From NCBI RefSeq assembly GCF_000382365.1, contig NZ_KB908216.1, positions 310,675 through 374,674 on the forward strand: 64,000 nucleotides of DNA, given 5' to 3'. The stretch is from Pannonibacter phragmitetus DSM 14782. Lineage in GTDB: Bacteria > Pseudomonadota > Alphaproteobacteria > Rhizobiales > Stappiaceae. Below the pieces are notes generated by a model. The model was not told the origin of the DNA. It was given only the letters and a program-made list of their open reading frames with translations, and did no database searches. A program made the translations under genes and the position numbers. Positions within the stretch are counted from its first letter, which is position 1, and each line of letters begins with the position of its first letter. This document shows positions 10,332-19,544 of this stretch, in pieces.

Positions 10332-11288
10332 ATGGCATCTGACGCTGTGGCCCTGGCGAACACGCCGGCCGGCATGAGCTTTACCGTGAACCCGCTGGAC
10401 CGCTGTTCGGAGCTGCGCGGCAAGACGGAGTGGCTCATCGAACAGATGACCCGGCCCGATGCCCGATTCGTAGCCTCGACGGCAGGAAAGCTGGTGTTGA
10501 CCCGTGAGGGTGGCACGCCCTCGATCCGCCATGGCCGGGCCAGCGCCGACCGGCTGGGCTTTGATCCGGCGGAGGCCATTCTGCTGGGTCTGGAAGGGGA
10601 TGAGCGCCGTCCGCTGTTCACCTTTGCCTGCACCGGCACGGACGAGGAACTGGAACTGCGGCCGGACCTCGAAGTCATCGATCTGCGCAGCCTGGCCGTC
10701 CGCGCCGACCTGCCGGAGGCCGATCTGGGCGCGCTGGCGCAGACGCGTGCACTTGTGCACTGGCACATGAGCCACCGTTACTGCTCGCGCTGCGGCCAGA
10801 AAAGCGTGATGGCGGAAGCCGGTTACCGGCGCGACTGCCCGGCCTGCGGCGCCATGCATTTCCCGCGTACGGACCCGGTCGTGATCATGCTCATCACCCA
10901 TGGAGACAAGGTGCTGCTGGGCCGCCCGCCGCGCCTTGCGGAAGGCATCTTCACCGTTCTGGCCGGTTTCATGGAGCCGGGCGAGACCATCGAGGACGCG
11001 GTGCGGCGCGAGACTTACGAGGAATCGCGCATCCGTGTCGGTGATGTCTCCATTGTGCTGAACCAGCCATGGCCCTTCCCCGCCAACCTGATGCTGGGCT
11101 GCACGGGCGAGGCGCTGACGGATGAGATTGCCTTCGAGCAGGACGAGCTGGAGGCCTGCCGGTGGTGTGACCGGGCAGAAGTCCGCCAGATGATGGCCGG
11201 CACCCATCCGCTCGGCCACCGCACCCCGCCGCCCATTTCCATCGCCCATCAGCTGATCGCGGGCTGGCTGGCGGAGGAAGGTGCATGA
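10332..11288 (+). CDS. nudC: NAD(+) diphosphatase (Nudix)
   Basis: Hydrolyses NAD(H) to NMN(H) plus AMP and can remove NAD caps from RNA in the E. coli family member. The 318-aa protein has the diagnostic order: an N-terminal domain, a zinc ribbon with C151-x2-C154 and C169-x2-C172, then the Nudix box GFMEPGETIEDAVRRETYEE (about 212-231), with the usual Gly after EES replaced by Arg, and a C-terminal tail (AHQLIAGWL) typical of NudC. The stop overlaps the next gene by 4 bp (ATGA). Confidence 0.93.
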   Translation: MASDAVALANTPAGMSFTVNPLDRCSELRGKTEWLIEQMTRPDARFVASTAGKLVLTREGGTPSIRHGRASADRLGFDPAEAILLGLEGDERRPLFTFACTGTDEELELRPDLEVIDLRSLAVRADLPEADLGALAQTRALVHWHMSHRYCSRCGQKSVMAEAGYRRDCPACGAMHFPRTDPVVIMLITHGDKVLLGRPPRLAEGIFTVLAGFMEPGETIEDAVRRETYEESRIRVGDVSIVLNQPWPFPANLMLGCTGEALTDEIAFEQDELEACRWCDRAEVRQMMAGTHPLGHRTPPPISIAHQLIAGWLAEEGA

Positions 11289-11875
11289 CGGAGAGCGGCC
11301 GTTTCTGCGTCTATCTCACCCATCCGGAAGTGCGGATAGATCCGGCCGTGCCCGTGCCGGAGTGGGGTCTTTCAGACACCGGGCGCCTGCGCGCCGAACG
11401 GGCCGCAGCCCTTCCCTGGGCCGCCGGGATCCGCCATGTGGTGTCGAGCGGCGAGCGCAAGGCCATCGAAACGGCCGAACTCTTCGCCGCCGCCCGCGGG
11501 CTTTCCGTCACCATTGTCGAGGCCAGCCACGAGAATGACCGCTCCACCACGGGCTTTCTGCCGCCGGCGGAGTTTGAAGACGTGGCCAACGCCTTTTTCG
11601 CAGAGCCCGAGATCAGCGTGCGCGGCTGGGAGCGGGCGATTGATGCCCAGGCCCGGATCGTCGCGGCCGTCCGCTCTGTGCTTGCAGCAACTCCGGAGAC
11701 GGACCCCGTACTTTTCTGCGGCCATGGTGCCGTGGGCACGCTGCTGAAGTGCCACCTGCTCGGCCAGCCCATATCCCGCATCCATGACCAGCGGTCCGGC
11801 GGCAACTGGTACGCCTTTGACCCGCAGGAGCTCGACCGGCGCAACGCCTCCGGCCTCGGGTGGATCGCACTCTGA
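11285..11875 (+). CDS. Histidine phosphatase superfamily protein, variant RHG motif
   Basis: A 196-aa member of the phosphoglycerate mutase-like fold. The nucleophile loop, normally R-H-G, reads T12-H13-P14 here. Other hallmarks are kept: S55-G-E-R58-K-A-I-E-T-A matches the SxxxRAxxTA segment, and CGHGAVGTLL carries the second catalytic His147. Loss of the loop Arg and Gly may lower or change phosphatase activity. The start overlaps nudC (ATGA), so the two are coupled. Substrate unknown. Confidence 0.8.
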   Translation: MTESGRFCVYLTHPEVRIDPAVPVPEWGLSDTGRLRAERAAALPWAAGIRHVVSSGERKAIETAELFAAARGLSVTIVEASHENDRSTTGFLPPAEFEDVANAFFAEPEISVRGWERAIDAQARIVAAVRSVLAATPETDPVLFCGHGAVGTLLKCHLLGQPISRIHDQRSGGNWYAFDPQELDRRNASGLGWIAL

Positions 11876-11975
11876 CGGGCATCTGTGATGCCCCGCTCTG
11901 GCCGTGTCTTGCGCGGTCTGGCCGAATCAGCGGCTTCGGGCGACACTGAAGCCCCTTGATCAAACCGGATTGCCC

Positions 11976-13187
11976 ATGCGCCCCCTGCGACTTGCCGCCC
12001 TTGCCGCCAGCCTGATTGCCATCTGCGCCGCCCTCAGCCCGGTGCAGGCCGCCTATGAGGCCGAGTTCCGCGCCTTCCTGTCCGGCAAGGTGGCGCCTGC
12101 CGCCCGCGCTGCCGGCGTTCCGCAATCCGTGATCGACCGCGAGCTTTCCGGCCTGACGCCGGATGAAAAACTGCCCGGCCTCAGCCGCCCGGACCGGCCG
12201 GAAGCCCCCGCTGCCGTCAATTTTCAGGCGGAGTTCAAGGCCCCCGGCGGCTATTTTCAGGACAAGCAGTTCCGCGCACTGGCCGGTCCCGGCCGCAACC
12301 TGATGCAGAAACATGGCGCCACCCTAAAGGCGGTGGAAGCACGCTATGGCGTTCCGGCAAGGATCATCGTCGCCATCTGGGGCCGGGAGACCGGCTATGG
12401 GGCAGCGAAGATCCCGCATGATGGCCTGCGCGTGGTGGCGACCCGTGCCTTCATGGGCGAGCGGCGGGAGTTCTTTCTGGGTGAGACGGTGGCCGCGCTG
12501 CAGATCCTTGCAGATGGTCATACCAACCGGGCCGAGCTGAAAAGCTCCTGGGGCGGGGCCATGGGCCAGCCGCAGTTCCTGCCCTCGTCCTTCCTGAAAT
12601 ATGCCGTCGATTTCGACGGTGACGGCCGCCGCGACATCTGGCGCTCCGTGCCTGATACGCTGGCCTCCATCGCCAATTATCTCAGCCAGCATGGCTGGGA
12701 GCGCGGCCGCGACTGGGGCTATGAGGTGGTGCTGCCGCCGTCCGTCTCCTGCTCCCGCGAGGGGCCGGACCAGCAGCAGGCGATCTCCCGCTTTGTCCGC
12801 GAGGGCGTTACCCGGGTGCGCGGACGCGAGTTTCCGAAGGCCGAACTCGATAAGCCCGCCAATATCCTGATGCCCGCCGGGCGCCATGGACCGGCCTTTC
12901 TGGCGACGTCAAACTTCTATGTGCTGAAGGCCTATAACGAGAGCGACGTCTACGCCCTCTTCGTCGGCCACCTGGCCGACCGCTACGGCCGCGACGAGGG
13001 CTTTGCCGCGAACTGGGACCCGACGCCGCACATGTCACGCGGCGCCGTGCGCGACCTGCAGCTGAAGATGCAGAAGGCAGGCTATGACGTCGGCAAGCCC
13101 GACGGCCTCATCGGCTTCAAGACCCGCCGCTCCCTCGGGCTGATGCAGGAAAAGGCCGGCCGCAGGGCCACCTGCTGGCTGGAGTGA
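11976..13187 (+). CDS. Lytic murein transglycosylase, MltB-like with peptidoglycan-binding domain
   Basis: Periplasmic enzyme that cleaves peptidoglycan glycan strands to 1,6-anhydro products. The 403-aa protein starts with a Sec signal peptide (MRPLRLAALAASLIAICAAL, cleavage likely after VQA). It then has the SLT_2/GH103 catalytic domain, with the catalytic Glu in AIWGRETGYG, plus SSWGGAMGQPQFLPSSFLKYAVDFDGDG, a classic MltB signature. A C-terminal PG_binding_1 repeat follows (VRDLQLKMQKAGYDVGKPDG). ATG 11976 is chosen because it begins the signal peptide; longer readings upstream do not. No lipobox, so it is probably soluble. It converges on the FIST-MCP gene only 15 bp away. Confidence 0.93.
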   Translation: MRPLRLAALAASLIAICAALSPVQAAYEAEFRAFLSGKVAPAARAAGVPQSVIDRELSGLTPDEKLPGLSRPDRPEAPAAVNFQAEFKAPGGYFQDKQFRALAGPGRNLMQKHGATLKAVEARYGVPARIIVAIWGRETGYGAAKIPHDGLRVVATRAFMGERREFFLGETVAALQILADGHTNRAELKSSWGGAMGQPQFLPSSFLKYAVDFDGDGRRDIWRSVPDTLASIANYLSQHGWERGRDWGYEVVLPPSVSCSREGPDQQQAISRFVREGVTRVRGREFPKAELDKPANILMPAGRHGPAFLATSNFYVLKAYNESDVYALFVGHLADRYGRDEGFAANWDPTPHMSRGAVRDLQLKMQKAGYDVGKPDGLIGFKTRRSLGLMQEKAGRRATCWLE

Positions 13188-13202
13188 GAGAGGCGGCCCC
13201 CC

Positions 13203-15257
13203 TCACCCTGCAGCTTTACTGCCCTCGCTCGTCTCGTCGAGACGCTTGAGGAAGGCGATGCGGTCCATGACCTGTGCCGATCCCTGCTGATGCATCTGGC
13301 TGATTTCGGTCAGATCATGCAGCGAGCGCTCGATGTTGCCGGCCTGGGCGAAAACCTCATCCACCCGCAGGACGATGTGCTTGTAGCGCTCGCCCTCGCG
13401 GGCGAACTGGTCACGGGTGGCATCAATGATGCCGCCCAGTTCATCCAGCGAAACCTCGATATCGCCAATGGCCTTCTGGGTGTGCCCGAGCGATGCCTTG
13501 GTGTCGTTGGCCAGTTTTTTCACTTCCCCGGCCACGACACTGAAGCCCTTGCCCGCTTCCCCTGCCCGGGCCGCCTCAATGGTGGCGTTGAGGGCGAGAA
13601 GGTTGGTCTGGGCGGTGATGTTGTCGATGATGCCCAGCACCTGGCGCAGGGAATTGAGCGATTCAGCCACACTGCCGAACTTGCTGGCCAGCTGTGCCGA
13701 GTTATCCTCCCCCGCACTCTCTGCGGACCCGCTGTCGCCCGTCATGGCACCGCGGATGTTGTTGATGACGTTGCCGACTTCCGACACCTCGGTCACGACA
13801 TTCTCGATCCGGCTGGAGGCTCCCAGATAATGGGCAATATCATCCACCACCTGCGAGCGGAGCATGTTCAGCACCTGCACCTGATTGAGGCGGCGGCGGG
13901 TGAAGTACTCGACAAAGCTGGCGTAGTGGATGGGGAAGTTGTCGATGAACTCGTCCTTCCAGCTGCGGCCGTCATTTTCGAAGAAGACGAGAGCAACCAG
14001 CGTCTGGTTGATGTTGACGCCCAGAAGCTCGCCGAATGTCGAAAACCCTGCGACCGGCGCCGGCCAGAGCCCCGTGGCATTGCTCAGTTCCGCCCCATTG
14101 GACAGGCGCCGCAGGATGCAGTCGTTCATCATCACCGCAACCGGCTTCGGCTTGCCGGACAGGAACTGGCCGATGTCCCGTCGGGTCTGATCGATGAAGC
14201 CGGTTGCTTCCAGAAGATAGAGGGCATCACCCGGTGCGATATCGCAGTAGAAGGTGATGACTTCGTTCTGAAGATCGATGCCCGAGATCGAGCGGACGAA
14301 CACCTCGCCACCGATTTCAACGCCGCAGGTGCGGTTCTGCAGCGCCTTTTCCAGCCCGTCCGGCCTGACGCCGAGAGCACGCGACAGGGCGCTGACAAGG
14401 GAAATGGTCTGGCCTGAGGCCGGGTCCATCACCGCGCTCACCGTGCGCCGGTCCATGTCGGCATCCACAACGACAAAGCGGGTCTGCGTCTTGCGGAAAT
14501 TGTGGCTGCGCATCACGCCGTAGCGGTAGGCTTCGGCGACCTTGATGAAGACGATGACAGCGTGGTTCTCCAGCACGCGCTTACCGTCAAAAAGCCGCGT
14601 GGCCTTGAAGTCCAGCGTGCCGCCGGCCGAGCCGCCGATAAAGCAGCAGGGGAACCGCCGGGTGCGGTAGACCGCTTCCATGAAGTAGTTTTCGGAAAGC
14701 GACAAGCCATCGATGAAGGTCAGCGCAAAGGCAGACCTTGCCTCAAGCGGGAAAGAGGGGCGCACGCTTTCCAGGCCTGACATGATGCGGTGAATGCGGC
14801 TCTCCCGGTCCAGCGGCCTTTGTCCGCCGCGCAGGTCCTCGCTGTGCAGCGGCACGGCAAAGACCTCGGCCTTTTCCACAAGAGCGCCGCCGAACACCTG
14901 CAGCACGACAGAGCGCCAGTTGCCCGAGGCACTGCAATAAACGCCCTCACCCGCCTCGGCGCACAATTCACCTGCGGTGGTGGTGCCGATGACCATGGCC
15001 CCTTCCGCAAGGCGCTGCAGCCGGCTCATCACGGTCTGGAAGTCCACATTCGGCGAGACATAGGCCAGCACCAGACGGGGCGCAGAGCCGTTGATGTGAA
15101 GATCTGCGGCAGCGAGACCGGACAGGCTGTCATCCGTCCGGATGGTGCGCACGGGCGGGCCCGCGTGCTCCTCCTGCACAGCCGTTGCATCCGCCCTGGG
15201 CACGGACAGGTTCTGCTCCGCTGTTGCTGCCTCCGGCCTGCGCTTCATCCCGAACAT
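13203..15257 (-). CDS. Soluble FIST sensor / methyl-accepting chemotaxis output fusion
   Basis: A 684-aa protein joining a ligand-sensing FIST module to a chemotaxis signalling domain. The N-terminal half shows FIST_N features ([44 protein letters not shown]). The middle shows FIST_C ([42 protein letters not shown]). The C-terminus has the MCP hairpin [20 protein letters not shown] and [15 protein letters not shown]. There are no transmembrane segments or HAMP domain, so it is a cytoplasmic receptor; FIST is thought to bind small ligands such as amino acids. ATG 15257 (MFGMKRRPE) has GGGAGAG upstream; an ATG 99 bp earlier is unlikely. No other chemotaxis gene is nearby. Confidence 0.9.
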   Translation of the reverse strand: MFGMKRRPEAATAEQNLSVPRADATAVQEEHAGPPVRTIRTDDSLSGLAAADLHINGSAPRLVLAYVSPNVDFQTVMSRLQRLAEGAMVIGTTTAGELCAEAGEGVYCSASGNWRSVVLQVFGGALVEKAEVFAVPLHSEDLRGGQRPLDRESRIHRIMSGLESVRPSFPLEARSAFALTFIDGLSLSENYFMEAVYRTRRFPCCFIGGSAGGTLDFKATRLFDGKRVLENHAVIVFIKVAEAYRYGVMRSHNFRKTQTRFVVVDADMDRRTVSAVMDPASGQTISLVSALSRALGVRPDGLEKALQNRTCGVEIGGEVFVRSISGIDLQNEVITFYCDIAPGDALYLLEATGFIDQTRRDIGQFLSGKPKPVAVMMNDCILRRLSNGAELSNATGLWPAPVAGFSTFGELLGVNINQTLVALVFFENDGRSWKDEFIDNFPIHYASFVEYFTRRRLNQVQVLNMLRSQVVDDIAHYLGASSRIENVVTEVSEVGNVINNIRGAMTGDSGSAESAGEDNSAQLASKFGSVAESLNSLRQVLGIIDNITAQTNLLALNATIEAARAGEAGKGFSVVAGEVKKLANDTKASLGHTQKAIGDIEVSLDELGGIIDATRDQFAREGERYKHIVLRVDEVFAQAGNIERSLHDLTEISQMHQQGSAQVMDRIAFLKRLDETSEGSKAAG

Positions 15258-15489
15258 GCCAGTTCTCTCCCTGAACTCAGACTCATTCCCAAAAGGAAAC
15301 AGAGTCCAACTCTCAGGGATAGCGCATAACGAAGTGTAAACCCGATCGAGTAACAACGGCCAAACAGAAGTATCTCAGACGAAATAAACCTGTACGTAAC
15401 AAGAAATCCACTCAGCTAACTATGAGTAAATATAAATACCTAGACCAAAATGCCAATTCTACAGAGGGCCTGAGACACTGCGCTCAGCA
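15258..15489. other. AT-rich intergenic region upstream of the FIST-MCP gene
   Basis: A conspicuously AT-rich gap (notably 15340-15475) in an otherwise GC-rich window. It must carry the promoter of the minus-strand FIST-MCP gene, but I could not assign -35/-10 boxes with confidence. No ORF or RNA structure is supported. The next 69 bp are repeat copy 2. Confidence 0.5.
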
Positions 15490-15558
15490 CCTTGAGAAAA
15501 CCCGGACGCCGCATGGGCTTGCCCCCGATGAGCCAGGTTCACCGGGGACCGGTATCAC
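15490..15558. repeat. Palindromic interspersed repeat, copy 2
   Basis: Second copy (69 bp) of the element at 4148-4221, same orientation. It shares CCTTGAGA, CGCCGCATGGGCTTG, the core CCCGATGAGCCAGGTTCACCGGG (about 15524-15546) and GGTATCAC, with a 5-bp shorter spacer. As in copy 1, the TGA stop of the adjoining minus-strand gene (yejF, 15557-15555) is formed by the final block at the same element position. Confidence 0.7.
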
Positions 15559-17192
15559 TCACTCACCACTCCGGCATCGGCCGTTTCCAGATTGAAGGCG
15601 GCGGACATGAGGGCGCGGGTGTAGCCTGAGGCCGGATTGGTAAAGACCTGCGTCGCCGGGCCTGCCTCCACCACCTTGCCATGGCGCATGACGATGACGT
15701 CATTGGCCAGCGCCCGCACCACCTTGAGGTCATGCGAGATGAACAGATAGGCAAGGCCGCGCCGCTTCTGCAGGTCACGCAACAGATCCACCACCTGCGC
15801 CTGCACGCTCATATCAAGAGCTGATGTCGGCTCATCCAGCATGACGAACTTCGGCTCCAGCACGAGGGCGCGGGCGATGGAAATGCGCTGGCGCTGGCCG
15901 CCGGAAAACTCATGCGGATAACGGAAGCGGGAAGCTGCATCGAGCCCCACTTCCTCCAGCGCCTTGGCAACGATCCGGTCCCGCTCTGCCTCGCTCAGGC
16001 GCGGCTGATGCACCTGCAGTCCCTCGCCAACGATATCGGCGACCGACATGCGCGGGCTGAGCGCGCCGAAGGGGTCCTGAAACACGATCTGCATGTCGCG
16101 CCGCAGCGGACGCATGTCATCCCAGGAGAGGCCCGAGATGGTCTTGTCCTTGAAACGGATGGCGCCCTGCGAGGAAATCATGCGCAGGATGGCAAGGCCC
16201 AGCGTCGTCTTGCCGGAGCCGCTTTCGCCGACGATGCCCAGCGTCTGCCCCTCGCGCAGGGTGAGGTCAATGCCGTCCACCGCCTTCACGTGCCCCACGG
16301 TGCGGCGCAGCAGGCCACGGCGGATGGGGAACCACACCTTCAGGTCCTTTGTCTCCACCACCACAGGGCGGCTCAGGTCCTCGGCCGGCGGCTCACCCTT
16401 GGGCTCGGCAGCCAGCAGATGGCGGGTATAGGTGTGCTGGGGATTGCGGAACACCTCTTCCACCGGCCCCTGCTCGACAATCTCCCCCTTCGTCATCACG
16501 CAGACCCGGTCAGCGATCTTGCGCACGATACCAAGGTCATGGGTGATGAACAGCATGGCCATGCCGCGCGCCGTCTGAAGGTCCTTCAGGAGCTTGAGGA
16601 TCTGCGCCTGCACGGTCACGTCGAGGGCCGTGGTCGGCTCATCGGCGATCAAGAGCTCCGGCTCGTTGGCCAGCGTCATGGCGATCATGACACGCTGGCG
16701 CTGGCCGCCGGAGAGCTGGTGCGGATAGGAGCCAAGCCGGGTTTCCGGCTCGGGAATGCCCACCTGCGTCAGCAGTTCCAGCACCCGCTCCCGCGCCGCC
16801 CTGCCGCCCATGCCGCGATGGACCTTGAGGATCTCCTCGATCTGCCGCTCCACCGTATGCAGCGGGTTGAGCGAGGTCATCGGCTCCTGGAAGATCATGG
16901 AAATGTCATTGCCGCGAAGCTTGCGCATCTCATCTTCGCTGGCTAACACAAGCTCCTTGCCCTTGAAATGGATCGAGCCGCCCGGATGAGAGGCGGCCGG
17001 ATAGTTCAGGAGTTTGAGGATCGACATGGCCGTGACCGACTTGCCCGATCCGCTTTCCCCCACCAGCGCCAGCGTTTCGCCGGGGCGGATGTCAAAGCTC
17101 ACCTTGTTGACCGCAAGACTGGTTGCCCCGCCTTGCGAGAAGGCGGTGCACAGCTCCTTGACGGAAAGAAGCGGCGTGTCGGTCATGTTCAT
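15555..17192 (-). CDS. yejF: Peptide ABC transporter ATP-binding protein YejF
   Basis: Double ATPase (545 aa) driving a YejABEF-type peptide importer. Domain 1 has Walker [40 protein letters not shown] and [12 protein letters not shown]. Domain 2 has [42 protein letters not shown] and [10 protein letters not shown]. Both end in oligopeptide-transporter C-terminal motifs ([28 protein letters not shown]). I chose 17192 (MNMTD) with GGGAG 7 bp upstream; an ATG at 17219 overlapping the yejE stop is possible. Last gene of the operon; its stop lies in repeat copy 2. Confidence 0.94.
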   Translation of the reverse strand: MNMTDTPLLSVKELCTAFSQGGATSLAVNKVSFDIRPGETLALVGESGSGKSVTAMSILKLLNYPAASHPGGSIHFKGKELVLASEDEMRKLRGNDISMIFQEPMTSLNPLHTVERQIEEILKVHRGMGGRAARERVLELLTQVGIPEPETRLGSYPHQLSGGQRQRVMIAMTLANEPELLIADEPTTALDVTVQAQILKLLKDLQTARGMAMLFITHDLGIVRKIADRVCVMTKGEIVEQGPVEEVFRNPQHTYTRHLLAAEPKGEPPAEDLSRPVVVETKDLKVWFPIRRGLLRRTVGHVKAVDGIDLTLREGQTLGIVGESGSGKTTLGLAILRMISSQGAIRFKDKTISGLSWDDMRPLRRDMQIVFQDPFGALSPRMSVADIVGEGLQVHQPRLSEAERDRIVAKALEEVGLDAASRFRYPHEFSGGQRQRISIARALVLEPKFVMLDEPTSALDMSVQAQVVDLLRDLQKRRGLAYLFISHDLKVVRALANDVIVMRHGKVVEAGPATQVFTNPASGYTRALMSAAFNLETADAGVVSE

Positions 17193-17218
17193 GGCCGGAC
17201 TCCCTTGGTGCAAGTCCA

Positions 17219-18373
17219 TCAGACAAAACTCTTGCGCGGATCGAAGGCGTCGCGCACCGCCTCGCCGATGAAGATCAGCAGGCTGAGCATGAGCGAGATG
17301 ACGAAGAAGCCGGTGATGGCGATCCAGGGGGCCTGAAGGTTGTTCTTGCCCTGCGCCAGCATTTCACCCAGCGAGGCGGAGCCGGGCGGCAGGCCGAAGC
17401 CGAGGAAGTCCAGCGCCGTCAGGGTCGAGATCGAGCCGTTGAGGATGAAGGGCATGAAGGTCAGCGTCGCCACCATGGCGTTGGGCAGAAGGTGCCGCCA
17501 CATGATCGTGCGGTTGGACACGCCGAGCGCACGGGCGGCGGCGATATATTCAAAGTTCCGCCCGCGCAGGAATTCCGCCCGCACGACGCCCACGAGCGAC
17601 ACCCATGAGAAGGCAAGCAGGATGAAGAACAAGGTCCAGAAGCCGGGTATCAGCACGGAGGAGATAATCAGGATGAGATAGAGCGTCGGGATGGCGCTCC
17701 AGATCTCGATGAAACGCTGGAACAGAAGGTCCACCCAGCCGCCATAAAAGCCCTGCACCGCGCCCGCGCCGATGCCGATGCCCGAGGAGGCGATGGTGAG
17801 CACGAGACCGAAGATCACCGAAATGCGGAAACCGTAGACAAGACGGGCGAGGATATCGCGGCCCTGATCATCGGTGCCGAGCCAGTTCCAGTTGCCCATG
17901 GTGCAGCCGGGATCTTCCGCACCCAGCGGATAGCGGGCACAGCGCTGCTCCTTGTCCATCATCCAGGAGGGCGGCGCCGGGGCCGGCACCGGAATGTCGC
18001 GGTTGACCGTCCGGTAGGAATAGCGCACGGGCGGCCAGATCATCCAGCCATTGGCGCTGATCTCGTCCTGAATGAAGGGATCGCGGTAATCGGTGACGGC
18101 GAGAAATCCGCCGAACTTCTCTTCCGGATAGTCGACGAGAACAGGCGCCAGCAGCTCGCCTTTGTAGGAGACGAGCACCGGCTTGTCGTTGACCAGAACC
18201 TCCGCAATGAGCGAGAGGCCGAAAAGCACGAGGAAGATCCAGAGCGACCAGTAGCCGCGCCGGTTGGCCCGGAAGTTGGCGAGGCGGCGCCGGTTGATCG
18301 GCGACAGCGAGAAGCGGCCGCGCGGGGCGGGCGCTGCCACGGGAGACGGGGAGGCCGTGCTGGTGGTGTCCAT
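17219..18373 (-). CDS. yejE: Peptide ABC transporter permease YejE
   Basis: Inner-membrane permease (384 aa) of the DppC/OppC type. After an N-terminal anchor (WSLWIFLVLFGLSLIAEVLV) comes a long periplasmic segment with the YejE-typical NGWMIWPPVRYSYRTVNRD and LGTDDQGRDILARLVYG. The BPD_transp_1 core follows, with the EAA-like loop EYIAAARALGVSNRTIMWRHLLPN. It pairs with YejB. It starts 3 bp after the yejB stop and ends just before yejF. Confidence 0.94.
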   Translation of the reverse strand: MDTTSTASPSPVAAPAPRGRFSLSPINRRRLANFRANRRGYWSLWIFLVLFGLSLIAEVLVNDKPVLVSYKGELLAPVLVDYPEEKFGGFLAVTDYRDPFIQDEISANGWMIWPPVRYSYRTVNRDIPVPAPAPPSWMMDKEQRCARYPLGAEDPGCTMGNWNWLGTDDQGRDILARLVYGFRISVIFGLVLTIASSGIGIGAGAVQGFYGGWVDLLFQRFIEIWSAIPTLYLILIISSVLIPGFWTLFFILLAFSWVSLVGVVRAEFLRGRNFEYIAAARALGVSNRTIMWRHLLPNAMVATLTFMPFILNGSISTLTALDFLGFGLPPGSASLGEMLAQGKNNLQAPWIAITGFFVISLMLSLLIFIGEAVRDAFDPRKSFV

Positions 18374-18376
18374 GGC

Positions 18377-19492
18377 TCAGACCTCCCGGCTTTCAAAGTC
18401 GATCCGGGGATCGATCCAGGTGTAGGTGAGATCGGAGAGGAGGTTCACCAGAAGCCCCATGAGCGAGAAGATGTAGAGCGTCGCAAAGACCACCGCATAG
18501 TCCCGGTTGATGACCGATTCAAAGCCGAGCAGACCCAGACCATCGAGGGAGAAGATGGTTTCGATCAGCAGCGATCCGGCGAAGAAGGACGAGATGAAGG
18601 CACCTGGGAAACCCGCCACCACGATCAGCATGGCATTGCGGAACACGTGGCCATAGAGCACCTGGCGCTCGGTCAGGCCCTTGGAACGGGCAGTGATCAC
18701 GTACTGCTTGCGGATTTCGTCGAGGAACGAATTCTTGGTGAGCAGGGTCGTGGTGGCAAAGGCGGAGAGCACCATCGCCGCCAGCGGCAGGGTCATGTGC
18801 CAGAAGTAATCCGCGATCTTGCCGAAGAGCGACAGCTGCTCCCAATTGTCTGAGGTGAGTCCCCGCAAGGGGAACCAGTCATAGAAGGAGCCGCCTGCAA
18901 ACAGCACGATCAGCAGCACGGCGAAAAGGAAGCTGGGGATCGCATAGGCGACGATGATCACCCCTGACGTCCAGATATCGAAGCGCGAGCCGTCCTTCAC
19001 CGCCTTGCGGATGCCGAGCGGAATGGAAATCGTGTAGGAAATCAGCGTCATCCAGATGCCGAGCGACATGGAAACCGGCAGCTTTTCCTTGATCAGGTCG
19101 ATGATGCGGATGTCGCGGAAATAGCTCTCGCCGAAATCGAAGCGGGCATAATTCCACAGCATGGTGAGGAACCGCTCCAGCGGCGGCTTGTCGAAGCCGA
19201 ACTGCGCCTCGAGCTGCTTGATGAAATCGGGGTCCAGCCCCTGTGCACCGCGGTATTTCGAGCTGACGCTGTCGCCGGCGGTGGCCTGCGCCTGTCCGCC
19301 CGCACCGCCGAAGTCGCCGCCGCCACCGCCGCTGATGCGCGATGTGGCCGAAACGTCGGTGCCCGAAAGCTGGGCAATGACCCGCTCCACCGGACCGCCG
19401 GGGGCAAACTGAATGATGACGAAATTGATCGCCATGATCCCCACAAGTGTCGGGATCATGAGGAGCAAGCGGCGGAGAATATAGGCGCCCAT
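18377..19492 (-). CDS. yejB: Peptide ABC transporter permease YejB
   Basis: Inner-membrane permease (371 aa) of the DppB/OppB type. The N-terminus MGAYILRRLLLMIPTLVGIM is the classic first helix, then FVIIQFAPGGPVERVIAQL. A Gly-rich periplasmic insertion (SGGGGGDFGGAGG, about residues 54-66) follows, of the kind YejB proteins carry. The EAA loop reads YVITARSKGLTERQVLYGHVFRNAM. It is the partner of YejE, lying between the solute-binding protein genes and yejE in one minus-strand operon. Confidence 0.94.
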   Translation of the reverse strand: MGAYILRRLLLMIPTLVGIMAINFVIIQFAPGGPVERVIAQLSGTDVSATSRISGGGGGDFGGAGGQAQATAGDSVSSKYRGAQGLDPDFIKQLEAQFGFDKPPLERFLTMLWNYARFDFGESYFRDIRIIDLIKEKLPVSMSLGIWMTLISYTISIPLGIRKAVKDGSRFDIWTSGVIIVAYAIPSFLFAVLLIVLFAGGSFYDWFPLRGLTSDNWEQLSLFGKIADYFWHMTLPLAAMVLSAFATTTLLTKNSFLDEIRKQYVITARSKGLTERQVLYGHVFRNAMLIVVAGFPGAFISSFFAGSLLIETIFSLDGLGLLGFESVINRDYAVVFATLYIFSLMGLLVNLLSDLTYTWIDPRIDFESREV

Positions 19493-19544
19493 GTGTCTGG
19501 TCTTGTGCCCTTGTGCCGGAATGGATGCGAGGCGTCAGTGCCTC

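Noticed and set aside
9747-11249. 500-codon minus-strand frame over the HIT and nudC genes
   Set aside because: It runs antisense through two well-supported genes and starts inside a third; composition is arginine/glutamine-rich without a domain.
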